A stretch of 64,000 bases of DNA from Polytrichum commune (Eukaryota; Streptophyta; Polytrichopsida; Polytrichales; Polytrichaceae). The stretch covers positions 24,758,527 to 24,822,526 of the forward strand of contig OX485808.1 of assembly GCA_950295325.1 (NCBI GenBank), read 5' to 3'. The translations under genes were made by a program, and so were the position numbers. The notes under the pieces are model-generated. The model saw only the letters and a program-made list of their open reading frames with translations. It had not been told where the DNA came from and did no database searches. Of the stretch, positions 35,347 through 46,956 are shown one piece after another. Positions within the stretch are counted from its first letter, which is position 1. Each line of letters begins with the position of its first letter.

Positions 35347-35850
35347 GGGCCACTTCACACACGAGCCAAGAACCGTGACCATGAGATTGTGAGAGCCCAA
35401 AAGAAAGTGTCCAAAGGCCGTCCCAAAACACCTCCAAAATCATGTAGTGTGGTCGCGGACCCGAAAGTGTAGTGTGAAGTCATATGTGACCGGGCCCTCA
35501 ACCAAATGCTAATTCAATGAACTTCTATTCATGCGAGTCCTCATGCATGATAAATTAAAATAAATCAACGGTTGTGAGTGTTTGGAGTGCCATGGTCTCC
35601 TGGTTTTGTGTTAGGCCTACCTCCAGAAAATGGTTTTTGAAAATAGTCCAAGTGACCATGAAACATGGTCCATTTGATGCCATGTATGAGTCCATGTAGA
35701 CTTTACATCCATCTTCTTGCATTCACATACTCTATTGGTCCCTCAAGCGTAGTGTGAAGCGAACGTGGACCGGCTCCGCCTTTTCCACCAATGAGAGTGC
35801 TTTAAGTGGAACCATGGTCACGGGCTCTCAGTCCCGTGTGTGAAGTGTCC
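35347..35850. mobile_element. 504-bp MITE (family B), copy 2
   Basis: It aligns along its length with 24072-24568: GGGCCACTTCACACACGAGC at the left, AAAGTGTAGTGTGAAGTCAT inside, GTGTGAAGTGTCC at the right, then TAA. Confidence 0.75.
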
Positions 35851-35934
35851 TTAAGGCTCTGTGGTCAAGCATAACTTGTTTTTAAGCACTTGTTATGTAC
35901 ACTTCAACTTGGATGGAATATACTCCAACATAAA

Positions 35935-36210
35935 GCGGGCCTAATTCAATTACCTATCTAAACCATAGATTTAGATTTAAGTGTGGATCTAAGAATGGAC
36001 ACCAAGATTTATTCTAAGGGAATTAGATTATGTGCTCAATATAAGTGGGGTGGGGGGGGGGGGAGGGGGAATGTGACATATAATAAGGGACACATTTATT
36101 GCTTTGATAATGAATAAGATATTTATTTAAACTTCAAAAAATCATGAGGAAGATGTATATGGGCATGATTTTAATAGTTCATAATATTATTGAATCGTGT
36201 GGTTGAGTTC
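35935..36210. repeat. Interspersed repeat family R4, copy 3
   Basis: It shares GTGTGGATCTAAGAATGGAC and the later AAACTTCAAAAAATCATGAG ... GGGCATGATTTTAAT order with copies near 16250, 23085 and 46510. A G-rich run near 36048-36068 interrupts it. Confidence 0.5.
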
Positions 36211-36559
36211 AACTTCGATGTTTAGTATCTAATAGGGGCCTCCATCTTCTTATTTCCATGGGAAGAAATTCAGAGAGAAAGAAGAAATTGACTCCAATAT
36301 GAATAGTAAGAATATTGTGAATAATGCTAGTATTTTTAGTGAATAGGAGTGGGATGATTAGTGCTTCCTATGAATAGTGTTGGTAATATAACTCCACCCA
36401 AATTTCCAAGTGCCAGCTCGTGCATATGAACAATTACCGAATATTATTACTTTGTTGAGGAGGCCCACATAATATAATTGATATTTCCGATGTTAGTGAT
36501 TTGACCCAAATGGATGCGCAATGTTGTGTTTACTTATTATCATGTTATGTTTGGGAAGA

Positions 36560-39290
36560 GCTTTGATGGAAAAGACAATTGGATTATCCAATTGACGCCA
36601 TTAGAAGTAGTAGATTATTGCACAAAATCATTCACCTCATGACAAAGTATCATGGAGTGTTTTGTTTTGAGCACTCAACTTCCACATGTTTTTATAGAAA
36701 GGGAAATATGGGTCAATGGGAAAGATTTAGCAAATCCCAAGACACGAAACTTTCAAGGGTTAAAACATGAGTTTCTAAAATGGGTTGTAGATGATCTACA
36801 TGAGCTAATCACAAAGCTATTCAATTTAATGGCTAAAGAGGGTCTCATGGCTTTATGGACTACCAACATTATGTGATTGATCTTCAAATCTGGTGAAAGA
36901 AACTTCTTAAGAAATTTAAGGACCATAATGTTAGGCACAATCTTTGGCAAGCTCTACATGGCTCATATTATATATATAATTGGTTGATGGGTAGAACTGA
37001 AAGGGGTCATAGCGAGAGGACAAACATGTTTTAAGGAAGATATATATACTTTGGACCACATCCTTTACATTACGTACTTTAATTCAACAAGAAGTATTTG
37101 CAGGTCTTGTTTGTTTTATCTCAAAAAAAACTTTCGACACAGTTCCACGTGACAAGCTTTTGGAACACCTCCAATGATTAGTCATGCCATATCATTTTCA
37201 ACAAGCTATAAAGGCAATGTATACCACAATCTAATCAACAATACAAATTAACAATGACACACATGGTAAAGTATTGATCAACGTCGGTTTAAACAAAGAG
37301 ATCCCCTTTTCCCCACATAATTCGGTTTGTAAATTGATGAGCTTGGAACATATTTGGACGAGATTGACGTAGATTCTATGTTTTATTCAACATGGTGGTT
37401 GCCATTATTTTTTATGTTGATGATGTTGTTCTACTCTATATCAAGAACGGGCTTCCAAAAACTTTTGAATAAACTATATGAGTTTTGCACTTCTTCTAGC
37501 CTTAAAGTCAATTCATCCAAGACCCAAATCATGATCTACGGCCAAAAAATTAAATAATACCCAAGAGGTGTTTCACGTAGACAAGGACCAAATTTAGATA
37601 ACCCATGATCATATTTAGTACCTTGGGATTGATTTATATTCACATGGTTACTTTGAACCGATGAGTAAAAGGCAGAGAATTGCATGTATGAAAGCCTTGA
37701 TGGGCACCTTCATGAAATAAGTAATAACGTAGTGGGTGCTAAAACCAACACCCCACCCAAAAGCAACACCTATAAACGCCTCCCAATTGCCAACACTCTA
37801 TTACCTTGAATTGTTCCCCATGGAAAAGGAGTGCATGGGCCCACATAGTGACGAGGTTTGAGTGCCATTAGTGGCGCCATCTCATACCAACCTCCACTAC
37901 CTCCATATGGGGTTGGTAATAGGCTTCACTCTATCTCATGTTGGTTCAAGGTGGGTTTAGGGTGGCATGTCGGTGCCTATTCTAGCATTCTATTCACAAA
38001 GTCAAGGAGGTAGGCCCACAAAGCACAAAAGGGGTTGGTACCTGGGATGCAAGGGATAGTTTTGCAACCGATCTGGGTGGGATCATGGAGGTGGCCATGT
38101 GGCTTTGTGCACAATTACTAGTTGAGCTTTGATCTAGCTTGGGTCTAGTACCCAATTATGTTGTGTTGGCTCTAGGCCATGAAGGTGGGGGTCCTCATCA
38201 TATCCAAGGCCGTCATACACATGGCCTAGGGATTGGTTAAGGAAGCTAGTGGTTTTAACTTTGAATATTCATCAAATATTCAATTGAGGTTTTTTCTTTC
38301 TTGTATACCTATGTTTTGCCCAAAGGCTAATATGTTTTTAAAATAATAATAATAATAGTAATTTGATTTATAATAATATCAACGACATAGCCATATGTAC
38401 TATGTGCATTAGCTTAAAGTGTTGGTTTAAGCACCCTCTACCTTACTTGAAGTCACATGTTGGGAACTCAAATCATGTCTATTCAAGGCCTTGGTGCTTC
38501 CAACTTTCACACATGGCATTGAAATTGGGGGAGGCGACTTGGAAAACTATCATTGGAAGGTTTTTGAGAAGAGCATGAAGATACAAGATGATGTTTCCCA
38601 TCAAAGTGCATTCTTGACGACCTATCAAATTTTGTTGGATGAATTTTGAGAAGTTCCCATTTAATTAAATGCTCTTAAGCTAACCATGGTTTTCCAACAA
38701 TGGCTTGCCCACCTACCCTCTTCTTGGTGAGTTAGTCAAGCAACCTCACTTTCCCAACACCTTGCCGAACAAAGATTTGACGCCTTGCGCAAATCAACAA
38801 CCATGTGGAAGGCATTATGGGTCTATCTCATTGGGAAACCCATAACAACCCAACGGCATCAAAAATCTCATTTGGTGACATCAAGGAAGCTTTTCTTGCC
38901 ATATCTCTTTCCACCTCTCAAGGAAGAAACTAGGGAAGAAAGTAGACTACCTCCACCTCAAAGACTTTCTCGAATACAAATGTGAATCATGCTCGAAGCA
39001 ACCATTGACACCACCACAACACAAGACTATTGTTGTTTACTACACCTCAATTCATAGACTTGCATTTGAGCTTGGACGGTGGTTGACAATAATCCCCACT
39101 TTTAGAGATAATGGATTATGCCACTCTTACTCTTATAATGTAGTTGAGAACAAGGCACACTTTGTGCTCGAGTGTCCCCTATACAACCCCACTAGAGATA
39201 AGTCTCGATTGTTATAAAAGAAAATTATACTAGGGAATCTGAAGTACGTCTTTCAATTGGCCCATCAGGTCGACATCAACCTCTTCCTAA
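36560..39290 (+). pseudogene. Degraded LINE reverse transcriptase and C-terminal region
   Basis: Pieces of a non-LTR reverse transcriptase appear in order across broken frames. They are: GLKHEFLKWVVDDLHEL (~36765-36815); IFKSGERNFLRN ... RTIMLGTIFGKLYM (~36880-36960); KKTFDTVPRDKLLEHLQ (~37125-37175); the active-site YVDDVVLL (~37407-37435); VNSSKTQIMIYG (~37508); YLGIDLYSHGYFEPM (~37619-37665). After an inserted element it resumes with KALVLPTFTHGIEI (~38484) and ends with the typical tail HRLAFELGRW ... ENKAHFVLECPLYNPTRDK (~39050-39205). Stops and frameshifts make it non-functional. No clear 5' end or target duplication was found. Confidence 0.8.
37729..38441 (+). mobile_element. 713-bp family D element inserted in the LINE
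   Basis: It starts GTAGTGGGTGCTAAAACCAAC and ends with the complement of the related GTAGAGGGTGCTTAAACC. LINE coding sequence (ALMGTFMK) stops just before it and resumes (ALVLPTFTHG) shortly after, so it was inserted after the LINE. It has no transposase, so it is non-autonomous. Confidence 0.75.
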
Positions 39291-40460
39291 CGAAGGCTAC
39301 CACACCCTGCCACTCCAAAAAGTTAGTTGGTTTGACACCCATCCCGATGTACTTCTACTCCCCATAGCCTTTTGGCTTCCCGGACTTTAAAACCGATTTC
39401 ATTTCATTTTCGTTGCGGCAAAATTTCTTTAACAAAGGCCTCAAACGATGCCCATTGTGGAATCACACCTCGGTCACAAAACAATTCCCCATAATGATAA
39501 CCGCACTCGGATCACTCACAAGTTGCGATGCTTAAAATTAGAGCTCCCTAGGATCATGCGATGCCATGCCAAATCCCTCCGATCTTTGGGCCCCAAATGT
39601 GGGACTACCCAATGCACTTTTCTATATACATTGTCATGCGAGCAAAAAAACTAAGTGACCCTTTGTCGAGCATCTAGAGGGCTTACTATGTTAAGTTCCG
39701 ATGGAGGCCGGGACTCGGGGCATTTAATACCGGAATAAAATTGGAAACACTACTAGGGGCTCGTCCTATTGATGAGATTAGCAAGTAGGTTGGTAAGGGA
39801 CACACGTGTTTTTGGGGGGAGGCCTTACTATATATCCTCGGCTTAACCTAGAGCATGGATTCGATGTTCTAAATTCATCCCCGTAACAATTAATAGCGAT
39901 GGATTCCTTCCGGTCACTACTCCGAGAGTCCTATATTAATAAGCTTATGATGGTCTCAATGCCTCAAGCTTTTAACATAAGCAAGTGAATGTATCGAATG
40001 TGGGCACTTTAAAATAGGTTCTCGGATTTGGAAGATTTGGCTCACAGAGCTGAAAATAGGAAGTGTGATGCGTTTGTGCTTATAAATTGCTACCCTTAGA
40101 TGTACAATGAGGTTGCCAATTAGGTTGCCTTTTTATCCATGCAAATAAGCTCGGATCGAAACCCGTATGTAGTACTTTGTTAATCGATTCCGTGTAGCAA
40201 ACACAGTAGAAAAATGTTGAATGTGATTTGCTATTGTGGGTAAACAAGTACTCAAAATAGTGTGGAATGTTGGTAATTGGATGTATCGGTGTCCATGGTG
40301 AGGAGCTAATTCAATACCACAACAATTGCAACGATATGGAGTCGTGATCTGGCTACAAATTATACTTAAAAAACATTCTTCAAAAGGAATTTAGATCTAC
40401 TGCCAACTAACTCGAGATGTCGATATCTAAGTTAGAGATCTTTAGAGAGTGGGAGGTTTA
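39291..40460. other. LINE 3' region and unclassified DNA
   Basis: Sequence near 39365 (AGCCTTTTGGCTTCCCGGAC) recurs right after the Harbinger insertion at 44147. This suggests that this area and the 44.2-kb area derive from related LINE ends. The rest is unrecognised and holds no gene. Confidence 0.45.
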
Positions 40461-40696
40461 GGGCATCTCCACCCGTTCGCACCAATGGGCACGCCAACGG
40501 GGTGGTTGCCGGTGCCAAAACGGGCTACCGGTTGCGGGTCCCGGCAAGACCCCCACCCACTGCGCCCATTCTACGCCATTAAACCCTAAAACCGGCCATG
40601 GCCGGCCAGCTGTGACCCCACCTTCGGGATGAGAACCCTGGGAGCTGCACATTTGATTGGCACTCCTACACTGGGAGCTCTTTTTTGGTTTTGGTC

Positions 40697-41994
40697 ATGG
40701 AAGAATGGAGGGCTAGGTTGGCGGGTGCCCAGGTAATGTTCAGGGAAGATGAAGAAGACAATAAGTTGGAGATGTAGATGGCTCTTGATCAGCTGCAGTC
40801 CTTCATTGATTTGGAACCGGCACCGAAGAGACAGGCCGGTGGTTCGATTTCAGGGAAGTCTCCCAACATTGAGAGGGCTAGGATAGCTATGGATAACCAG
40901 ATGTATCTTGATTATTTCGCTGATCCGCCTATATGGGGACCTAGTTTTTTCCGACGCCGGTATCGTATGAGGAGAAGCTTGTTTAATACGATTTTGGAGA
41001 AGGTGTGTGCCCGCGGTAGTTACTTCGTACAAGGGAGGGATGCTTGTGGTTTGATAGGCTTGAGTTCCCGGCAGAAAATCACGGCCGCCCTTCGCATGCT
41101 CTCGCTCGGTGTATGCGCATATGCCATGGATGACTACTGTCGGACTAGCGAGTCCACTGCAATGGAGTGCATGAAGCGGTTTTATGTTGTGGTCCGGGCA
41201 GAGTTTGGAGACCATCACATGAGACAGCCTACGCGGGCCGACTTTGAGCAGCAGCTATCGATTAATGCACAACGCGGATTCCCTGGTATGTTTGCATCGT
41301 TGGATTGTATGCATTATCAGTGGAAAAATTGTCCAGTGGCATGGCAAGGCAATTTTGGAGATAGGGACGGCAAGAGCTCCATCATTCTAGAAGCCATTGC
41401 AGATCAAAGCTTACACATATGACATTTTTTTTTGGAATCCCCGGCTCGAATAATGATGTCAATGTACTTGATCGGTCGCCATTGATTCACAATATGCTAA
41501 CTAGTGAGGCATCCGACATGACTTTTGAGGTGAATGGGCAGGAATACAAACGGTATTATTTATTGGCAGATGGTATTTATCTACAATGGAGTTGCTTTGT
41601 TCAAAGTATTCACATGCCCGAAGATGAGAAGAGGAAGCATTTTGCATCACGACAAGAAGCTTGCCGCAATGACGTAGAGCGGTGCTTCGGAGTGTTACAA
41701 GCCCGCTTTGCAATCATCCGCAACCCGTGCCGGCAATGGAGTATGGAAACAATTGCGGACATCATGTTTGCTTGTTGTATTCTCCATAACATGATTTTAG
41801 TTGATGAGCATAACGTCCCGGGGTTAGAGAACATTCTTGCAGGTGAATTTGGTGGCAATGTACCATTGCGTAGAGGCTTGTCTTTTCAGGAGTTAGTAAC
41901 ACATACAATTGAGATTGAGAACAAAGACACACACTACGGTCTGAGTGGTGATTTCATTGAACACTTATGGGCATTGAAAGGCACTAGGGCCTGA
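40697..41994 (+). pseudogene. PIF/Harbinger DDE transposase, broken by a stop and a frameshift
   Basis: One long frame (40778-41422) and a second (41419-41994) together make a nearly complete Harbinger transposase (DDE_Tnp_4 type). Visible features are FFRRRYRMRRSLF, LSSRQKITAALRML, the first Asp in FASLDCMHYQWKNCP, then FFFGIPGSNNDVNVLDRSPL, YYLLADGIYL with the second Asp, and ARRDVERCFGVLQ-like RNDVERCFGVLQARF with the Glu. A loss of one base near 41419 separates the halves. The likely start ATG at 40697 is cut off by TAG at 40775. Both lesions would have to be real to call it dead; a sequencing error could explain one. The catalytic residues themselves remain. Confidence 0.88.
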
Positions 41995-42004
41995 TTTTAT
42001 TTAT

Positions 42005-42672
42005 AAATGATACTGCCCATAGAGGCTTAATCCTAAATGTACATGTTGTTCACTACCTATTGCATTTTCTTGGTATCCAGGGGAGATGTTCTAGGTATCG
42101 ATCGCTCTTGAGAAATTCTAAAAGAGAGGGCGCTCTGCTACTATCTCAAGCCTCTCTTCTCTTTCGTTGCAGATGTAGCATGGATTCTAATGAGTTTGCA
42201 CCAGTGTTCGCAAAGATTTTTGGGTATAACCGGTAGAGATCCTAGTGTTTGCAATTCCAACCAGTTACATGATCAGTACTTTACCTGCAGTCTTGAACTT
42301 CAAACGGTTAGTTCTCAAATTCAAGGTCTGATACATTCCGAGATTGAGCTTGAGCAGATCCTAGGTGTAGAGAGATCCTAGTTTCTGATCCTCTCTCCCT
42401 CGGAAGAATTCTACAAGATTTTCAACCAACAAATATGCTGTGCAATAGATTGAATTCCGCATGATGAGAACAACACTTAAATCATGAGTCCACTCTAGTG
42501 TGCATACACATGATGAAGAAGGTAAAAGTCTGCCTGTGGCATTTTTCGGATATCAGATTCGAGTCAGGTTGTACCTGTCGACTACATTTATTTATCAATG
42601 ATATTGCCCATGGAGGCTTAATCCAAAGTGTACATTTTGTTCACTGCCTACTACATTTTCTTGGTATCCATT
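42005..42672. repeat. ~75-bp direct repeat inside the Harbinger element
   Basis: The segment at 42005-42080 (GATACTGCCCATAGAGGC ... CATTTTCTTGGTATCCA) recurs at 42597-42672 with about ten differences. It lies between the two genes and is probably an internal duplication. Confidence 0.7.
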
Positions 42673-42878
42673 TAGTTCAATTGGCTGCGAGTTGCTATTA
42701 GATTGCCTACGCAACTGCTGATCACCCAAGCTCCTAAACTGAGTTGGCTGGTGGGGGTCTACGTGCTCCATATCCAACCAATTTGCACCACGACCACGCC
42801 TAGCATGCACTCCATCCATCTTCAATACCCAAGCTGCTCTCCACTGATCAGCAGCCATGGCCCCCTCTCCAAAATCAA

Positions 42879-43943
42879 CTACACCTCGCCCGAATTCCCT
42901 CTGAGAACTTGTCCTTCAGGGTGATGGTGTTCATCACCCACCTGGTCTTCGGCATCTCCATCGCGCTGGGAGTGCAGCCCATCCCCTTCGGCGCCAGGTG
43001 ACCAGGCTCCAGGCGAGCTCGTAGCAGCAACAACAACATTGGCAGCAGCGGCTTTCGCATCGCAGTCCTCTTCCTCAGCTAGAAGCTTGCGGAGCTTCCT
43101 CAACTCCATCTGTCTTTGGAGGCGCATGTATTCTTTGGCGTCCGAATCAACATCTGGCATCGACATCAGCATGAGGAGGTTTTGATCCTCCAGCAACGCA
43201 ACCTTCCGCATGTGTGCCGCAGCCATGCTCTTGGTGGCCTCGGCGTGTGCGAACAGAAGACCCTCACGGATCTTGCCTTGGTGTTGATCCTCCTTCGCGA
43301 GCTTGGCGCCTCCCGGGCGCCCCTTGAAAATCCACGTTGCCTCTGCAGCCACACTCCCTCCCTTCGCTGATCCGCCCCCTCCCTCCGAACCCACCCCTTC
43401 GCCCTGCTCCATCTCGCTCAAATCCACACAGTCGGATTCCTCTTCGCTGCTCGGCGCCTTCCTCTTTGGTGTCACAACCTTCACCTGTGTCCAGCCCTCT
43501 GCCCACTTCGCGTTGTCTTTCAGTAATACCCAGCAGTGTTCGAATGCGAAATCCGACCCCTTCTCATTCTTCTGTTTGTATAGATCATGCGCCTTCGTCA
43601 ATGTATCTGTAGCGCTCGTCCCACTTCGATTCAACCGCATCACCTGTGAGTAGACACCAATGAACTTGGAGACGTCATGTTTGATGGTGCCCCACTTGGT
43701 CTCCAATGAGCGTTGCGGCTGGGGTCCCTGTGGCTGATTCTCTTGGTAGTGAGTGGTAATCCGATCCCAAAAAACACATGCTCTTTGTTGATTACCAACA
43801 ATGCGATCTTGTGTCACATGCAACACACTTCTACAAAGCTGTTCCTCCTCATCCTTGCAAAAAATCTTGCCTTTGACACTAGGTCGCATAGGCCCTCCTT
43901 CCTCCGCCACCCTGGGCGCAGGCTTCTTCCTCCCTACCACCAT
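42879..43943 (-). CDS. Harbinger second gene: Myb/SANT-like, NAM-associated C-terminal type, intact
   Basis: An uninterrupted 354-codon frame is convergent with the transposase. Residues ~22-110 (FCKDEEEQLCRSVLHVTQD ... GTIKHDVSKFIGVYSQVMRL) match the trihelix/SANT domain of Harbinger ORF1 proteins. The rest fits the NAM-associated C-terminal type: FEHCWVLLKDNAKW, an acidic linker, and a basic coiled region MRLQRQMELRKLRKLLAEEE. Such proteins bind the transposon ends and bring the transposase into the nucleus. GC content is far higher than in the flanking DNA. The ATG at 43943 gives a natural start. Since this gene is intact while its partner is not, it could still serve other copies. Confidence 0.85.
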   Translation of the reverse strand: MVVGRKKPAPRVAEEGGPMRPSVKGKIFCKDEEEQLCRSVLHVTQDRIVGNQQRACVFWDRITTHYQENQPQGPQPQRSLETKWGTIKHDVSKFIGVYSQVMRLNRSGTSATDTLTKAHDLYKQKNEKGSDFAFEHCWVLLKDNAKWAEGWTQVKVVTPKRKAPSSEEESDCVDLSEMEQGEGVGSEGGGGSAKGGSVAAEATWIFKGRPGGAKLAKEDQHQGKIREGLLFAHAEATKSMAAAHMRKVALLEDQNLLMLMSMPDVDSDAKEYMRLQRQMELRKLRKLLAEEEDCDAKAAAANVVVAATSSPGAWSPGAEGDGLHSQRDGDAEDQVGDEHHHPEGQVLRGNSGEV

Positions 43944-44147
43944 TGGTCCAAGCAGATAGGATTCCCGGAATCTCGGGAGTTTGGAGTGAAGAAGTACTCA
44001 CTAGAAGGTAGTGGGCAAGGGGGTGAGTTTGGCGTGAACGGGTAGAGTTTGCCCATTGCCGCATCACCGGTGGTTGTCTACGCGGCCCATTCTTCCCGTT
44101 GTGGACCGTTGGCGCACCCGTTGGCGCCAACGGTGGAGATGCTCTTA

Positions 44148-45516
44148 GCCTTTTGGCTTCCTGAACTTCGAATTCAATTTCCTTTATTTTATTTCATGCG
44201 TCACTACAACAACTATGAGCCGAATCGTGAGTTTGAGGCTCCCTTTATATTTAGAGTTGAGGAAGAAGTCTCCGAGAAATTGGGTTCTCGTTTCTAGGAT
44301 CGTAAGCCAAGCAAATGAAAGTCAAGTGGTATTGTTCTCCTAAGGTGAGTGGGCTTGAAGTCCACATTTTTTTATTTCAATACATGAAAGATGCCTCAAA
44401 GACAATACGTACATCGAGTGAATGCCTAGCTGGCTTCCAACTAGTGTGGTTTAAGAGAAGAGTTGGCTAGATAGGAAAGTATAAGGGAGATAGTTGGAGT
44501 GGCTATGGATATGTGGGATGCTACATAGGGTAAAAACGATAGTTCAAAAAGCCAGCATGGGGCGACAAATGAAATAATGTTTTAGTTTGAAAGGCCTATT
44601 GAAGAGAGTAAGGATAGCAATGTGGGGAAAACACGGTGTTGCCATCTTGTTAGTTTCATGTTCCACTTTGATGCCTAATCAAAGGCTGAATGAGGCATTT
44701 GAACCCTAGCCAAAATGGCCCTGCCTTGTACAACATCACCCATACCTGCACAAACCTACACATGAACCAAACAACCTTTGAGTGAACAAACAAATCACAT
44801 ATACACAAGGCCAAAGCACATACGAAATGTGGAGGCTCCATTAGAGTGGATTTGGTGAAGCTCCACCATGCTCCAAACATCATCCTCTCTTGCTTGAACT
44901 CACCTTGTACACCAACCTATTATGAAGTCAAGTCGGACATAACTAAATGAGCAAAATAAAATAAAATCTTGGTTTGTAATATAAGAGTTGTACACTAATA
45001 ATGGTACATGGAGAGAAAATGGTGCAAACAAGTGCTCTTCACTTGGACATGAACTTGTTGAAGCGATGGAAATAGATAAATAGCTAACTCAAACTCAAGG
45101 CACCCGCCATTATCATCCCCAACATGTTAGTCGAGGTTAAGGGGCCAACTACATCCAAAAAATGCCACATAATGACAAAAATAACACAATCATGCTAAAC
45201 ACTAAGGCATGCAATAGGAGGGAAACATGCCCAAAATTTGAACCACTCCAAGCTTCTCCTCCATAGTGAATCCTCATTTGTTTTCAATCCTCTGTGGCTT
45301 CTCGGTACGGAAAGGCTTGGAGCTTGAAGAATGGTTGAAAGAACAAAAGCACACACAAGTCCAAATGGAATGTCAAGTGGTTTTTTGGTTTTGAATTCAA
45401 GAAGCTTAGGGTAGAGAAGGTCCTCTCATCATCCACACTGCCCAACACTTACACTACAACAAGCTCGCCCATTCTCACATACTCACTGCATATGTTTACA
45501 ATCACCAGATTCATGC
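44148..45516. other. Intergenic, LINE-tail-like start then no gene
   Basis: The first ~50 bases (AGCCTTTTGGCTTCCTGAAC) resemble 39365 onward. The remainder has only short frames and no recognisable element. Confidence 0.45.
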
Positions 45517-46325
45517 TCAACTTCTTAAACAACTTAGAGAGAGGGTTGTATATGAGAGGTTACTCCAATGCCAAACACTATTGTTGACCATGATAAACTT
45601 AAAGAAGCTTGCTTGAGCATCCACCTTTGTAGAATACATGATGGGTGTTGCCCATATGCCTTGAGGTCTGAACTTCCCAAGTTTCCCATAGACATTTTTG
45701 ATCGAGGTCATGTCTTGCATGAGCCCCCCCCTCCCAATCCAATACAAAGGATGACATATTCCCAAAGTTTCCGTGATGTTTTGGGAAGGAAAACGGTAGT
45801 TGAGCTCAACCGTGAAGGTCTCGGCTACCTTGGTGCATTAAGTTTTCACCTGGCCATAATATGGAGGTAATCACCTATTGTAACCTCTATCCTCTTTCAT
45901 GTGTGAATGTGCTTTGTGTGCATAAAGGGAGTGCACTGCCAATGTGGAATGACAACTCCTCCGTTTTAGTGTTCAAGTATGTCAACCATTATTGTTGGAC
46001 TAGGTCAGATGCACCAAAGTTGATGTCATTGAAAGCATCAAACTCTGGCGTCCCATATGCATGATTTATGTCCACATACATTCCATATAGATTGGTTTGA
46101 CAAAGTCCCAATGCTCAAAATGAAGTCCATAACATGGTAGTCTCTTGCTTGTGCACACTTTAACATAATGTGAACAAATTCATACAAAGGTAAGTTGCAT
46201 GACAAACCAAGGAATGTCTCCAGGTCCAACAACTTCTCCAAGTTTTCACATGTTGCTAGGATAGTCTCCTTGTCAACAACCATCTTCCCTACAAAGGGCC
46301 TATACTCGTCAAGAACCCTCTTCAA
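45517..46325 (-). pseudogene. Broken relic of an unidentified, probably transposon-derived protein
   Basis: The minus strand reads VLDEYRPFVGKMVVD ... NLEKLLDLETFLGLSCNLP then LYEFVHIMLKCAQARDYHVMDF, which is protein-like. After stops and a shift it continues to MTSIKNVYGKLGKFRPQG and further to 45517. I recall similar EYRPLVxKM ... LxxLCDLExxLGLPCILP text in plant repeat-encoded proteins, but cannot name the family. Several stop codons separate the pieces. Confidence 0.4.
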
Positions 46326-46509
46326 GGGTGAACATGCTAATCCACCTTGTCTTGATGTTTCACATTGATCATAAGGCCCATGTTGTCCAAAATGGTAGCA
46401 AGTTTATGGAACTCTACTATTTGCTTTGGATTGCGGGCAAAAAAATTGTGTAGGGAGGAGAGGAGGTCCTTGATCTTTTGGACCAAGGACTCTTTGTGTC
46501 TAAAAGAGA

Positions 46510-46700
46510 TCGAAATGTGTGCTCAAAAAATTGTTAACCCCTCTAAGCTCGACAATCAACATAATTGGGAGAACCTTTATGATCACTTAATGAGCACAAT
46601 AATCTTCAATTTGATGAATTATGAATAACATATCATGTAAACTCCAAAATCCATGAAAAAAGTGGCTACGGTCTTGATTTGTTTTTGCTAACTATCTTGT
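46510..46700. repeat. Interspersed repeat family R4, copy 4
   Basis: It shares CTCGACAATCAACATAATTGG and AAAGTGGCTACGGTCTTGATTTG with the copy near 16250. It directly precedes a family B MITE. Confidence 0.55.
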
Positions 46701-46705
46701 ACTAA

Positions 46706-46956
46706 GGGTCACTTCACACATGAGCCAAGGGTTATGATCATGTCATTGTGAGAGCCCTTGATTCTCATCCAAAGGCCGTAGCACTGACATGATATGTTGG
46801 CATTTGCACATGCCTATCTCTCAAAAGTGGGCCACACACAAATTTTAGCATATATATTTAGTGTGAAGTGAATTGAACGGTCTCCGCCTTTTCGACCAAC
46901 GAGAGTTTCTTAAATGCAATGGTCTCAGGCCTTCAGTCTTGTGTGTGAAGTGGCCC
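46706..46956. mobile_element. 251-bp MITE (family B), copy 3, internally deleted
   Basis: It begins GGGTCACTTCACACATGAGC after TAA and ends GTGTGTGAAGTGGCCC. It matches both ends of the ~500-bp copies but lacks much of the middle. Confidence 0.75.

Larger units (their letters stand above)
40461..44144 (+). mobile_element. Full-length PIF/Harbinger transposon (3,684 bp)
   Basis: The terminal inverted repeats are GGGCATCTCCACC at 40461 and the complement of GGTGGAGATGCTC ending at 44144, extending imperfectly to about 40 bp with GTTGGCGCCAACGG-like sequence. TTA duplicates flank it at 40458-40460 and 44145-44147, as expected for this superfamily. It carries both canonical genes: a DDE transposase on the plus strand and a Myb/SANT-like gene on the minus strand. 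The well-preserved termini suggest fairly recent movement, though the transposase is broken. Confidence 0.92.

Noticed and set aside
43116-43653. Plus-strand frames opposite the Myb/SANT gene
   Set aside because: Complement of GC-rich coding sequence on the minus strand.
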